Shown piece after piece: positions 56,087-64,000 of a DNA stretch of 64,000 bases. Source of the stretch: Drosophila persimilis. Its lineage: Eukaryota > Arthropoda > Insecta > Diptera > Drosophilidae. The position numbers were made by a program, and so were the translations under genes. Under the pieces are notes generated by a model, which was not told the DNA's origin, searched no databases, and was given only the letters and a program-made list of their open reading frames with translations. The stretch lies in NCBI RefSeq assembly GCF_003286085.1, contig NW_020825397.1, positions 1 to 64,000 on the forward strand, given 5' to 3'. Numbering within the stretch: position 1 is the stretch's first letter; the number at the start of each line of letters is the position of its first letter.

Positions 56087-56303
56087 TTGGTGGCCTGGTC
56101 CAGGTACTCAGTAGCTTGCTTTTCCTTCCTCTTTCCTCCAGTTGGGTTTATTGGCTTCACTATTACAGCGCGATCACAGATGATTATATTGCATTATTTG
56201 CAATTATTTGGCACATATTGTTTATTTAGTTCATTTTCCCGGTTTAAACATGTATTTAAAAACATTTAAAGTTCCACATAAAACAACAAAAAACACAAGT
56301 CAC

Positions 56304-56312
56304 TTTTTTTTT
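56304..56312 (-). other. Oligo(A) junction between two head-to-tail LINEs
   Basis: Nine A on the minus strand join the 3' end of LINE B1 to GTGACTTGTG, the start of LINE B2. This is the type of junction made by successive end-to-end additions. Confidence 0.55.
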
Positions 56313-56474
56313 CGATGTAATTAGATGCGCGTGCACGCCTACGATGCGCACACTCGCCCGCCAGCTTTGCTACTGGCGGAGTTTATTTCCAGCTTTTCCT
56401 ATTACCATAACTTCGGCAATTTACATTTAAGCTTAACTAACAACAATAATGTGATTTTAAAATTGGCGGGCTGT

Positions 56475-56525
56475 TAACATTAACATTAACATTACATTGA
56501 CATTACATTAACATTAACATTAAAA
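56475..56525. repeat. TAACAT short tandem repeat
   Basis: Repeats of AACATT and related hexamers in the LINE B1 3' region. Confidence 0.75.
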
Positions 56526-56685
56526 CATGAAACTAATGGTCTGGCAGCCCTTATGTGTCAATCACAGGATTAACGTACATAAATCAGCAGGTGGTCACAA
56601 ACAGATAAGTATTGACAATATTTGAACAATTGTTTACATTTTAATCTAATTTAATTATATTTTATTTCTATTTGCAGGTACTGGA

Positions 56686-58056
56686 TCATCGTCGTCGTCT
56701 GGAGCAGAGTGTTTGGCACGGTGCGCAACCGTACGGCGCTGGGTGAGCGCGTGTGTAAGGTGCGGCAGGAGACGTGGACAATGCACAGCGCCGTGCAGAG
56801 TGGATGGAGCGATCGCCGTGGTCCTCCAGGTGGCCCGGGATTCGGCCAAATTTGTGTGGCGATGGTTGCCAGCAGCCATGAAGTGCAGGAAAACCACCCC
56901 TGCGTGGATTCGGATGCGCCATGTGTGTAGCGCAAGCGTGTCCAAATTGGCATTCATGGCCAACCAGCAGCCGTGATGACTCTCGTCCGCGGAGCCCTTC
57001 TGGAGGCCGGATGCCGTGGTGACGCCCATGAGAAAGGATCAGAGGAGCAACTAGGGGTGTCGCCCGGTGTCGCAAGCGTGTTTTCACGCGCTTCAGGTGA
57101 GTATTTTTGGTTCTCTGTGGATGGAATGAAGGTGTGCAAATTAAAACCATTTTTACACTCACCAGGAATACCGACAAAGACCAACACAAGAGTATTGGAC
57201 TAGCTGCGGCCGGATTGCGGCATCCCAGTGAGCGGCGCCTTGCTGCACCAAAGTGCGGAGTGACTGTGGCGGTGTGCGCAATGTGCCGGCCGGCATCATC
57301 GTCGTTGTTGTGGTCATCGTCATCTGAGATGGATTGGACATCGGTGATGATTTGGACGTCGTCGTCGTCGTCATCTGAGATGATTTGGACGTCGTCGTCG
57401 TCGTCGTCGACCACCCGTTCAAGGCGCCGTCGGACTTGCTCCAGTCCGTGGTCCAGAAGTGCCTCTTGCGGATTGCGTCGATGGCTGTCGTCCAGGGTGC
57501 GTGAGCTGCTGCTTGCAGCCCGTGTCTGGCAACGATGATGTGACGTCTGCCGGTTGCTGCTCGCCAGAATTTGCTGTGTCTGCTGCTGGGTCCGCTGCTG
57601 CGTCTGCTGCTGCATCTGCTGCTGAGTCTGCTGCTGCGTCTGCTGCTGAGTCTGCTGCTGGGTATGCTGCTGCGTCGCTGGATCGGGATCCCCCTCGTAA
57701 TCTGGCAGGATTATCCTTTGGACAGAAAGTGGCTGCCCAAAGATAAGAGCCACTATTCTTTCTCGGGGAGTTTGGCCGCTGAGGTATCGTTTTCTGAAGC
57801 AATTTATCATCAATTCGTTGAACCTTTCGGGGTTCGGATTGATGATATTTTGTTGTTGGATTCTTCTTAATTGCCTGGCGTCTGATTCCTCCTGTCTCTT
57901 TCTTTTCAGCTCCTCCTCTTCGATACGGACCAGCGTTGGAAGCGATTCCTCGGAGATGGCCGGATCTGGATGTTGTTGTTGATGGCTGCTCCGATCCTGA
58001 TTTCGAGGTTGCAGCGGGCGGAAGTGTTGAAGCAGCTGTTGCAGATATCGTGGCAA
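56686..58056 (-). CDS. Long Gln/Asp-rich frame in the 3' region of LINE B1
   Basis: 456 residues overlapping the last 50 codons of ORF2 in another frame. Residues about 30-115 look protein-like (EEELKRKRQEESDARQLRRI, FNELMINCFRKRYLSG). Then QQQT repeats encoded by 12-bp units, two acidic blocks with DDDDDDVQII, and a less convincing Arg/His-rich end. I do not recognise it. It may be a real third ORF or coding-like 3' UTR; codon repeats alone can keep a frame open. Confidence 0.35.
   Translation of the reverse strand: MPRYLQQLLQHFRPLQPRNQDRSSHQQQHPDPAISEESLPTLVRIEEEELKRKRQEESDARQLRRIQQQNIINPNPERFNELMINCFRKRYLSGQTPRERIVALIFGQPLSVQRIILPDYEGDPDPATQQHTQQQTQQQTQQQTQQQMQQQTQQRTQQQTQQILASSNRQTSHHRCQTRAASSSSRTLDDSHRRNPQEALLDHGLEQVRRRLERVVDDDDDDVQIISDDDDDDVQIITDVQSISDDDDHNNDDDAGRHIAHTATVTPHFGAARRRSLGCRNPAAASPILLCWSLSVFLVSVKMVLICTPSFHPQRTKNTHLKRVKTRLRHRATPLVAPLILSHGRHHGIRPPEGLRGRESSRLLVGHECQFGHACATHMAHPNPRRGGFPALHGCWQPSPHKFGRIPGHLEDHGDRSIHSARRCALSTSPAAPYTRAHPAPYGCAPCQTLCSRRRR
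57358..57680. repeat. Triplet and 12-bp minisatellites in LINE B1
   Basis: GTCGTC runs near 57358-57412 and about eight 12-bp units of the type TCTGCTGCTGAG at 57576-57675. Confidence 0.8.
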
Positions 58057-60923
58057 GCCAAGGAGTTGGCATGGAACACTTCGTCGATTGTGTCTAGATT
58101 GTGAGTCTGTCTTATCGCATCGTTCCTGGTGAACCTTGTCGCCTTCATTGCCCGTCTAATGATTTTATTTTGTAGGCTTTGCACCCGTCGCAGCTGGGAA
58201 TCGGATGTAAGTGCGCCCCAAACCGGAAGACCATATTGCCAAATGGGCATGATGAGCTGCTTGATGACTATAGCCTTGGTTTCGCTTGGCAGCCGGCTTT
58301 TTGGGCCAGCAAGCCAGTCCAGTTTGGCCGCTCTTGATCGGAGTTTTGTGCAGATCCTCGTGATGTGTGAGCTTAGGGTGAGTTCTTTGTCCAATTTTAT
58401 GCCCAGATATGTGTGTGATTTGTCAAGTGGCACAGCCTGTCCATTTATAGTCGGCGTTTGCCTTAAGTCCGTTGATCTAATTGTCCTCAGTGTGAATATT
58501 ACATGTCCGGTTTTTTTCGCATTTATGTTAATGCACCACTTCTTGGCCCATATAGAGAAGTGAGTCAGGTATCTTTGGTTATATTTGACTGCCGCATTTG
58601 GGATTGCAGATGCGCTCATTATCACCGTGTCGTCGGCATACGTGGACAGCAGCATTGATTCCCGTTCTGGATGGAAGCCAGTGCTGTCCGGGATGAGGTG
58701 AGGCATTGGCATGTCTGAGGCATAGATTGTGTATAATATTGGTCCAAGAACACTGCCCTGTGGGACTCCAGCTGATATTTTCCCGATTCTTGAAAGTTCC
58801 TCGTCTCCGCAGCTCACACGAAAAGTGCGTTCAGCCAGGTAGCTCTCCAGAATGCAGTACAAATTTAAAGGCAGCAGCTTCATCAACTTGTACAGCAGCC
58901 CTTCATGCCATACTCGGTCAAAAGCTTCGGAAATGTCCAGAAAAATTGCCGAGCAAACTTGTTTTTTCTCATACGCCTTGAGGATATATTGAGTGACTCG
59001 AGCCAGCTGCTGCTCAGTGCCATGCTCCCGCCGAAATCCAAATTGGTAATTGGGTACGGCCTTGGCAAAATTCTCCACCTCAAACAGTCTCGCCATCAGC
59101 AATTTTTCAAAGATCTTCGAAAGGCCAGATAATAGACTGATTGGCCGGTAGGAATTCATGTCTGCTGTGTTTTTGCCCGGCTTTAAAATCATTTTAATCT
59201 GGGCATGTTTCCACTGACTTGGAAAGTGGCCCAGTCTGAAAATGGAGTTATATATTAATATTAAATATAATAGCGCTTTTTTTGGCAAATTTTTAATCAG
59301 TTTGTTATTGATTTTGTCTCCCCCAGGTGATTTGGACAGCTCCAATGCATCCACAATCTGCATCAGCTCAGGCAGTGTGACTGGTCTGAAGGGAATCCTG
59401 GTTTCCTGGTCCGGTTGTAGCTGCTTCTGCCGTTTTGACTGCTCACGCTCTCTGTTGATTGCGGCCCGCTCTTCATCTGAATTGGACAGTATCGGGCTGA
59501 ATCTCTCCTCCAGGTGAGTAGCAAAGGCATCGGCTGTCTCGGCTGTTGACTTTGTCCACGAGACACTTGCCTTGCCTCCGGTCATAGTTGGCAGCCTCTG
59601 TGGCCAGTTTGGCTGCGGCTGTCTTTTGATTGTGCTGGTCAGTTTCCAAAGTTTCTGCATTTGATACCGGTCTTTGTTGTCAATCCCTGTGAACAGTTTG
59701 TTGATGTTTTTGTTTTTCAGGATTGTGAGCCCCTTGTTAAGACGATTTTGCGCCGCCCTGTAGTTTCGTCTGGCTTCGATGGTGCGGGTCGCCAGCCAGA
59801 TCCTCTTGCACTGCTGTTTGATGGAAAGCAGCTCGCTTGTAGCCTCGTCCAGCTTAAGGTGATGGTGCCGGTGATGTTGCTGTGACCGCTGCTGATGTTG
59901 ATGCTGACGCTGCTGTGGCCATCTTCGATGTGTGCTTGGGTGCTGCTGTTGATGTTGTGTTGATGCTGCTGCTGCTGCTACCCGTATATTGTTCAAAAAC
60001 AAGTCAACGACGTCATCAATGTCCTGCGCTATTCTAATCTCGGTGTTGAGATTGATCAACCGTTCCAGCGACTTTTGGAACAGGCTGATATTGGCACGTG
60101 CTGGGAGCAGATGTTTCCTGACTGTGGGCGTAGGATGTCTACGTCCACCGCTGCCGATCGTCAACTCCACCCTGAGCAGCAAGTGATCAGAGTCCAAATC
60201 CGAGCTTGAACGGATACTCAGGTGAGTGTCGTGGATTCCTTTGTAGATTCCAAAGTCAATCGCTGATGGTCTCTTTTTTTTGTCGTAGGGATAGTGTGTG
60301 GCACCACCGGTGGCCAGCAAATTGCAGCCGTTGTTGGTGTGTACAGCCTCCATCAGTGCTTTCCCTCTGGCGCATCCACGGACATTTCCCCACCACATAT
60401 GCTTCGCGTTCCAGTCACCGCATACAAGGAAGCCGGATGCTGTTTCTTCGACGCAGAGTTCTTCAAAATGTCTTATCAATCCAGTAAAATGGGCAGGTGC
60501 CCACTTGAATACAGGCGGACAGTAGATCGGCGCAAAAATAATTCCCTTTTTATTTTCCTTTTCAGTGAAGACGATGACAGGTGCACTCTGGATGAATGGC
60601 TTTGAAATTGGCTGCAGTGCAGAGTGGGTGACATCGTCCCGGAACAGGATGGCTACTCCCCCTCTGCGATCGTTTGCCGGATTTTGTGCAGTGTAAGTGT
60701 GGAATCCGCTCACAGAGACGGCCCTTGTGCGTGTTTCGATGACCATCATTAATTGTATTTTTTCCCTTTTCAGGAAAACTTCGACCTCGTTCAACTTGTT
60801 TGTCACACCACACGCGTTCCAGAAGGCAATTTTAAAAGAGTTGTGGGTGGAAATAGTCTGTACTGGATTGACTTTTTGGTTTGACAGGCTATTCGGGACT
60901 GGACTAAACATAGAAGGCATCAT
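57906..60923 (-). CDS. LINE B1 ORF2: endonuclease and reverse transcriptase (Jockey clade)
   Basis: 1005 residues, uninterrupted. The endonuclease shows KIAFWNACGVTNKLNE near residue 30, VIETR, RRGGVAILFRDD, VCGDWNAKH near 170 and SDLDSDHLLL. A Gln/His-rich insert lies around 310-345. RT motifs: YRPISLLSGLSKIFEKLL near 593, FLDISEAFDRVWHEGLLYKL near 662, GVPQGSVLGPILYTIYASDM near 718 and YADDTVIM near 761. The C-terminal domain ends FQRWSVSKRRS. All catalytic residues seem present. The ORF starts inside the gag stop region with a short overlap. Confidence 0.85.
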   Translation of the reverse strand: MMPSMFSPVPNSLSNQKVNPVQTISTHNSFKIAFWNACGVTNKLNEVEVFLKREKIQLMMVIETRTRAVSVSGFHTYTAQNPANDRRGGVAILFRDDVTHSALQPISKPFIQSAPVIVFTEKENKKGIIFAPIYCPPVFKWAPAHFTGLIRHFEELCVEETASGFLVCGDWNAKHMWWGNVRGCARGKALMEAVHTNNGCNLLATGGATHYPYDKKKRPSAIDFGIYKGIHDTHLSIRSSSDLDSDHLLLRVELTIGSGGRRHPTPTVRKHLLPARANISLFQKSLERLINLNTEIRIAQDIDDVVDLFLNNIRVAAAAASTQHQQQHPSTHRRWPQQRQHQHQQRSQQHHRHHHLKLDEATSELLSIKQQCKRIWLATRTIEARRNYRAAQNRLNKGLTILKNKNINKLFTGIDNKDRYQMQKLWKLTSTIKRQPQPNWPQRLPTMTGGKASVSWTKSTAETADAFATHLEERFSPILSNSDEERAAINREREQSKRQKQLQPDQETRIPFRPVTLPELMQIVDALELSKSPGGDKINNKLIKNLPKKALLYLILIYNSIFRLGHFPSQWKHAQIKMILKPGKNTADMNSYRPISLLSGLSKIFEKLLMARLFEVENFAKAVPNYQFGFRREHGTEQQLARVTQYILKAYEKKQVCSAIFLDISEAFDRVWHEGLLYKLMKLLPLNLYCILESYLAERTFRVSCGDEELSRIGKISAGVPQGSVLGPILYTIYASDMPMPHLIPDSTGFHPERESMLLSTYADDTVIMSASAIPNAAVKYNQRYLTHFSIWAKKWCININAKKTGHVIFTLRTIRSTDLRQTPTINGQAVPLDKSHTYLGIKLDKELTLSSHITRICTKLRSRAAKLDWLAGPKSRLPSETKAIVIKQLIMPIWQYGLPVWGALTSDSQLRRVQSLQNKIIRRAMKATRFTRNDAIRQTHNLDTIDEVFHANSLACHDICNSCFNTSARCNLEIRIGAAINNNIQIRPSPRNRFQRWSVSKRRS

Positions 60924-61212
60924 TGGCGGAGGACAGGACCATGTCCAAAGAGTTTGGTGAACTGCTATTTGTTGTTTTGCTTGTTTTATTTGTATTGATA
61001 TTTATTAATTTGACTATTGCAGAAAATAGACTATCGATTTTGGCCTCAAGTCTTGAGAGAAATTCTGCATTTTCTTTATGGGCATGGGACTGGAAATTTG
61101 CGGGGAGAGTTTTTTGCTGTTCTTGTTGCTGCTGGTGGTGGTGCTGCTGCTGCTCATCCCTCAACTTCTGTTGGAACTTGGCCAAATGATTTTCGGCCGG
61201 ATTGGCTTGAGC
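60904..61212 (-). pseudogene. Gag C-terminus of LINE B1
   Basis: A Gln/His-rich stretch followed by a heptad-like helix (FLSRLEAKIDSLFSAIVKLI) and a short tail ending at 60904, overlapping the ORF2 start by about 20 bases. This matches the end of Jockey-type gag. The frame continues to 61326 only by reading into the LTR, so the N-terminal part, including the zinc knuckles, is missing. Confidence 0.6.
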
Positions 61213-61697
61213 TGTAAAACGATGTTCAATCCTTTTGTTGGATCGTTGGGGCTCAACCCTCCGATCTGTTTTATTGTGTTTTATGTTCTCAATTTTACAA
61301 TTGTGTTTTGGGCTTTTGTAAGCCAAAAGCCGCGGAGCTGCGCTGCCAGTGACGCCGGCAGCGGAGCGGAAGAACTATGTGTTCTTATCTCTTACATGTT
61401 AGTATGTATATGTGTGAATATGCTCAGCGCTGTTGGCAGCGAGAGCGCGAGGGAAGATATATGTGTGTATGCATGTATATTAGTGCCGTCAAGTCATGGG
61501 AACATGCTGACGCTGCACTTGGGTCGCTCGAGGCATTCTTGAGTGAATCGTAATACGATCACCCAGAATGTCTGGGACTTTATTGTTACGTAAACACTGA
61601 AACAAAGTGTTACAGTGTGTATTCTTTAAGTACCGTAGGTACAGTGGGTATTCGAAATAATGAATACTTTACTTTACTTTAATATGAGCATACTACA
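61213..61697 (-). repeat. 3' LTR of a 412-type element
   Basis: 485 bp, TGTAGTATGC to CGTTTTACA on the minus strand, matching 4851-5341. A polypurine tract on one side and no primer site on the other identify it as a 3' LTR. It abuts LINE B1 gag. Confidence 0.75.
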
Positions 61698-61711
61698 TCT
61701 CCCTCCTTTTG
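61698..61711 (-). promoter_or_regulatory. Polypurine tract of the 412-type element
   Basis: CAAAAGGAGGGAGA on the minus strand, directly before the LTR start TGTAGT. Confidence 0.7.
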
Positions 61712-61948
61712 AAAAATAACGTAATCTAATGAAGTTATTTTATTTTTAGCTTTTACTATATATGTATACGAGTTATGTATTCTTAAAAAGACAATTTATA
61801 TATATATATATTTTTTTTTTCTTTTTAGTCAATTATTAGAGTATTGAGCTTTAATTAATATTGATAAAATTTAAAAGTTATTTGAATATAAATGCAGAAT
61901 AGTATATTTTTATGGTTTATATTTATGCATGGCCATACTAAAAAATGA

Positions 61949-62590
61949 TTAATAATTGCAAATCTTTAACATATCCTTATGTACTTTCTGAGTTTTGTTT
62001 TTATTATCGGAGATTATGACGTTATCTCTTTCTCCGATACTTTCTACTCTATATGGTCCTATATATTTAAAATCTAGCTTATGTCCTGTTTCATTTTTCA
62101 ATAAAACTTTATCTCCTACAGCTAAATTTAAATCTTTTAACTTTAAGTCATATAGCTGTTTATTTTTAATTTTATGCTCCTCGAGCATAATCCTTGCTCG
62201 TTTATATGCTATTTCTAATCTATATTTACTCTCTTTAGAGTAATCATCTATGTTATATAGAGGTGCTATTCTATCTATAGTATTAAATTGATCTGGTAAG
62301 TTTGAAGTCTTTCCGAAAACTAGCTCATATGGACAATAATCATGTGCCATAGAGGGGGTTGTATTAAAACAATATACGAAGTATTGCAGCCATACATCCC
62401 AGTCTGCTTTGTCAGCTGAGATGTATGAGCGTATGAACTCGTTAAATGTTCTGTGGCTTCGCTCCTCGGTTCCTACAGTCTGGTGATGATGTGCAGTAGA
62501 AGTTATGTTTTTGATGTTTAGATTTTTACATAAGTCTTCAATTATTGAATTTTTATATTCTGTTCCCATGTCCGTAATGAACGTCTTCAT
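61949..62590 (-). pseudogene. 412-type integrase, C-terminal part (left arm)
   Basis: 213 residues: core aspartate in MKTFITDMGTEYKNS, glutamate in GTEERSHRTFNEF (V to E before the conserved E compared with the right arm), and the C-terminal chromodomain-like region AVGDKVLLKNETGHKLDFKY and YIGPYRVESIGE. It lies in the position expected upstream of the polypurine tract, with no env between, fitting the 412/mdg1 group. The N-terminal part is lost at the inverted-repeat centre. Confidence 0.75.
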
Positions 62591-62599
62591 TGGACCGTA

Positions 62600-63451
62600 T
62601 TGACTATTACAGAAACACCATACATGGCTTTTGATAGGGTAATAGTGGATACGATCCGTCCACTTCCTAAATCAGAACAAGGAAATGAATATGCAGTCAC
62701 CTTAATATGTGACCTGACAAAATACCTTGTTGCCATACCCATTAGAAACAAAAGTGCAAATACAGTAGCTAAAGCTATTTTTGAAAATTTTATTCTAAAG
62801 TACGGTCCAATGAAGACGTTCATTACGGACATGGGAACAGAATATAAAAATTCAATAATTGAAGACTTATGTAAAAATCTAAACATCAAAAACATAACTT
62901 CTACTGCACATCATCACCAGACTGTAGGAACCGTGGAGCGAAGCCACAGAACATTTAACGAGTTCATACGCTCATACATCTCAGCTGACAAAGCAGACTG
63001 GGATGTATGGCTGCAATACTTCGTATATTGTTTTAATACAACCCCCTCTATGGCACATGATTATTGTCCATATGAGCTAGTTTTCGGAAAGACTTCAAAC
63101 TTACCAGATCAATTTAATACTATAGATAGAATAGCACCTCTATATAACATAGATGATTACTCTAAAGAGAGTAAATATAGATTAGAAATAGCATATAAAC
63201 GTGCAAGGATTATGCTCGAGGAGCATATAATTAAAAATAAACAGCTATATGACTTAAAGTTAAAAGATTTAATTTTAGCTGTAGGAGATAAAGTTTTATT
63301 GAAAAATGAAACAGGACATAAGCTAGATTTTAAATATATAGGACCATATAGAGTAGAAAGTATCGGAGAAAGAGATAACGTCATAATCTCCGATAATAAA
63401 AACAAAACTCAGAAAGTACATAAGGATATGTTAAAGATTTGCAATTATTAA
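62600..63451 (+). pseudogene. 412-type integrase fragment, inverted duplicate (right arm)
   Basis: 283 residues covering more of the core: first aspartate in VIVDTIRPLP, second in ITDMGTEYKNS, glutamate in GTVERSHRTFNEF, then the same C-terminal region as the left arm. It starts inside the integrase, so zinc-binding domain, RNase H and RT are missing. It differs from the left arm at a few residues, for example EEHIIKNK for EEHKIKNK. Confidence 0.75.
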
Positions 63452-63488
63452 TCATTTTTTAGTATGGCCATGTATAAATATAAACCAT

Positions 63489-64000
63489 AACGAGGGGGAA
63501 CGTTGTGAGTTGCTGCGGACACCGCAACTCTAAGGTTATACCCGATACTAAGTCAGTATGGCTCTCCTCCGGCAGACGCCGCTAATATTTAACGACACGA
63601 CAAAGAGTGCGTGCGAGAGAGACAGAAAATCAGTCTGAGCGTGACGTCGGGCGCTGCGTAGCCACTGCAAATTGATTTGTTCCTTTTGGCTAAAAAAATG
63701 GTCTGATCTGATCCAGATTCAGCAATCTAATAGATATGGTCATTATCTATGATTCTGCGTTTTTAGTTTTCTCAAATCTGCAATATTGTGGATGCAACAG
63801 ATTTTCGTCCTTTGTGGGGGCGGATGGAGGTGGGGCGAAATTCTGAGATATACGTTTTATAGTGACATCTTAAAGGAGTGTGTGCACCAAATTTGGTTAC
63901 TATAGCCTTAATAGTCTCTGAGATTTGTGGTTGCCTCAGATTTTCGTCCTTTGCGGGGGCGGAAGGGGGTGTGGCGAAATTTGGACAGGAAACGGTCAAG
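63489..64000 (-). mobile_element. DINE-1-like Helitron, copy 13 (runs off the window)
   Basis: Minus-oriented, starting with the 3' end CGAGGGGG after AACCATAA. As read it equals the copy at 53289-53800 throughout, so the two are recent sisters. Confidence 0.85.

Larger units (their letters stand above)
52436..56303 (-). mobile_element. Jockey-clade LINE B2: 5' UTR and gag (ORF1), 3' part missing
   Basis: Minus-strand, directly downstream of LINE B1's oligo(A) tail at 56304-56312. It holds an untranslated 5' segment (56303-56087), gag ORF1 in three pieces and nothing of ORF2. It ends at the 412-type leader near 52435. It is interrupted by a Helitron at 53289-54394. Confidence 0.65.
56304..61212 (-). 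mobile_element. Jockey-clade LINE B1: end of gag, ORF2, long 3' region and oligo(A)
   Basis: From 61212 leftward: Gag C-terminus, ORF2, a 3' region of about 1.6 kb with an additional long frame, TTAATG-type tandem repeats near 56475-56525, and nine A at 56312-56304. Its gag start is lost at a 412-type LTR boundary at 61213. The long 3' region and the head-to-tail partner recall TART/HeT-A-type telomeric elements; an ordinary Jockey element is the alternative. Confidence 0.65.
61912..63488. repeat. 688-bp inverted repeat of integrase sequence, 201-bp spacer
   Basis: Arms 61912-62599 and 62801-63488 are reverse complements with only a few differences. The spacer 62600-62800 continues the integrase gene in the plus direction. 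The right arm ends where a Helitron begins. Confidence 0.85.

Noticed and set aside
58129..60605. Plus-strand frames of 65-144 codons opposite LINE B1 ORF2
   Set aside because: They are shadows of the RT/endonuclease frame.

Overview
The window looks like repeat-dense heterochromatin of a Drosophila species, probably of the obscura group. That assignment rests on the DINE-1-type Helitrons and on the 17.6-, 412-, mdg3-, BEL-, CR1- and Jockey-like retroelements; the species itself is an inference. There is no bacterial gene organisation, no CRISPR array and no recognisable tRNA or rRNA gene. Almost every base belongs to a transposable element, often one nested in another. The one host-derived coding sequence I recognise is an NHL beta-propeller gene resembling mei-P26, present in four tandem copies.

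Layout. 1-2208: two head-to-tail DINE-1-like Helitrons. 2209-5341: 5' part of a 412/mdg1-type LTR element on the minus strand (LTR, tRNA-Arg-type primer site, leader with two small ORFs), split by a third Helitron. 5976-13085: a complete 17.6/297-like element with env, flanked by ATAT duplications. Its LTRs differ by one base although its ORFs carry many frame breaks. 13308-17720: a GC-rich Ty3/gypsy relic whose reverse transcriptase has lost the catalytic box. 17941-22746: a minus-strand mdg3-like element with a SAP motif at the Gag N-terminus. 23158-27799: an apparently intact CR1-like LINE inserted in a Helitron. 28366-31410: Helitrons, including a large inverted repeat.

31411-50975: the tandem array, with a 4618-bp period. 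Each unit holds an NHL-only mei-P26-like ORF, a BEL/Pao LTR and pol fragment in the opposite orientation starting about 20 bp after the NHL stop, and Helitron pieces. Three units carry a 379-bp inverted-terminal-repeat element inside the BEL LTR; the fourth has the empty site. Two Helitrons sit between units 3 and 4. 50976-51292 is the longest stretch without a recognised element and carries a core-promoter-like motif.

51329-61212: a second 412-type leader, then two Jockey-clade LINEs head-to-tail on the minus strand with an oligo(A) junction, an arrangement reminiscent of Drosophila telomeric retrotransposon arrays. 61213-63488: the 3' end of a 412-type element (LTR, polypurine tract, integrase) whose integrase end is duplicated as a 688-bp inverted repeat. 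63489-64000: another Helitron.

The main candidate for an undescribed system is the array of NHL-only, germline-regulator-like ORFs coupled to antisense-oriented LTRs and lying beside long inverted repeats. This layout could yield both protein and small RNA. Protein-level function is uncertain, because the four copies differ mainly by replacement changes and their upstream coding parts are in another frame.
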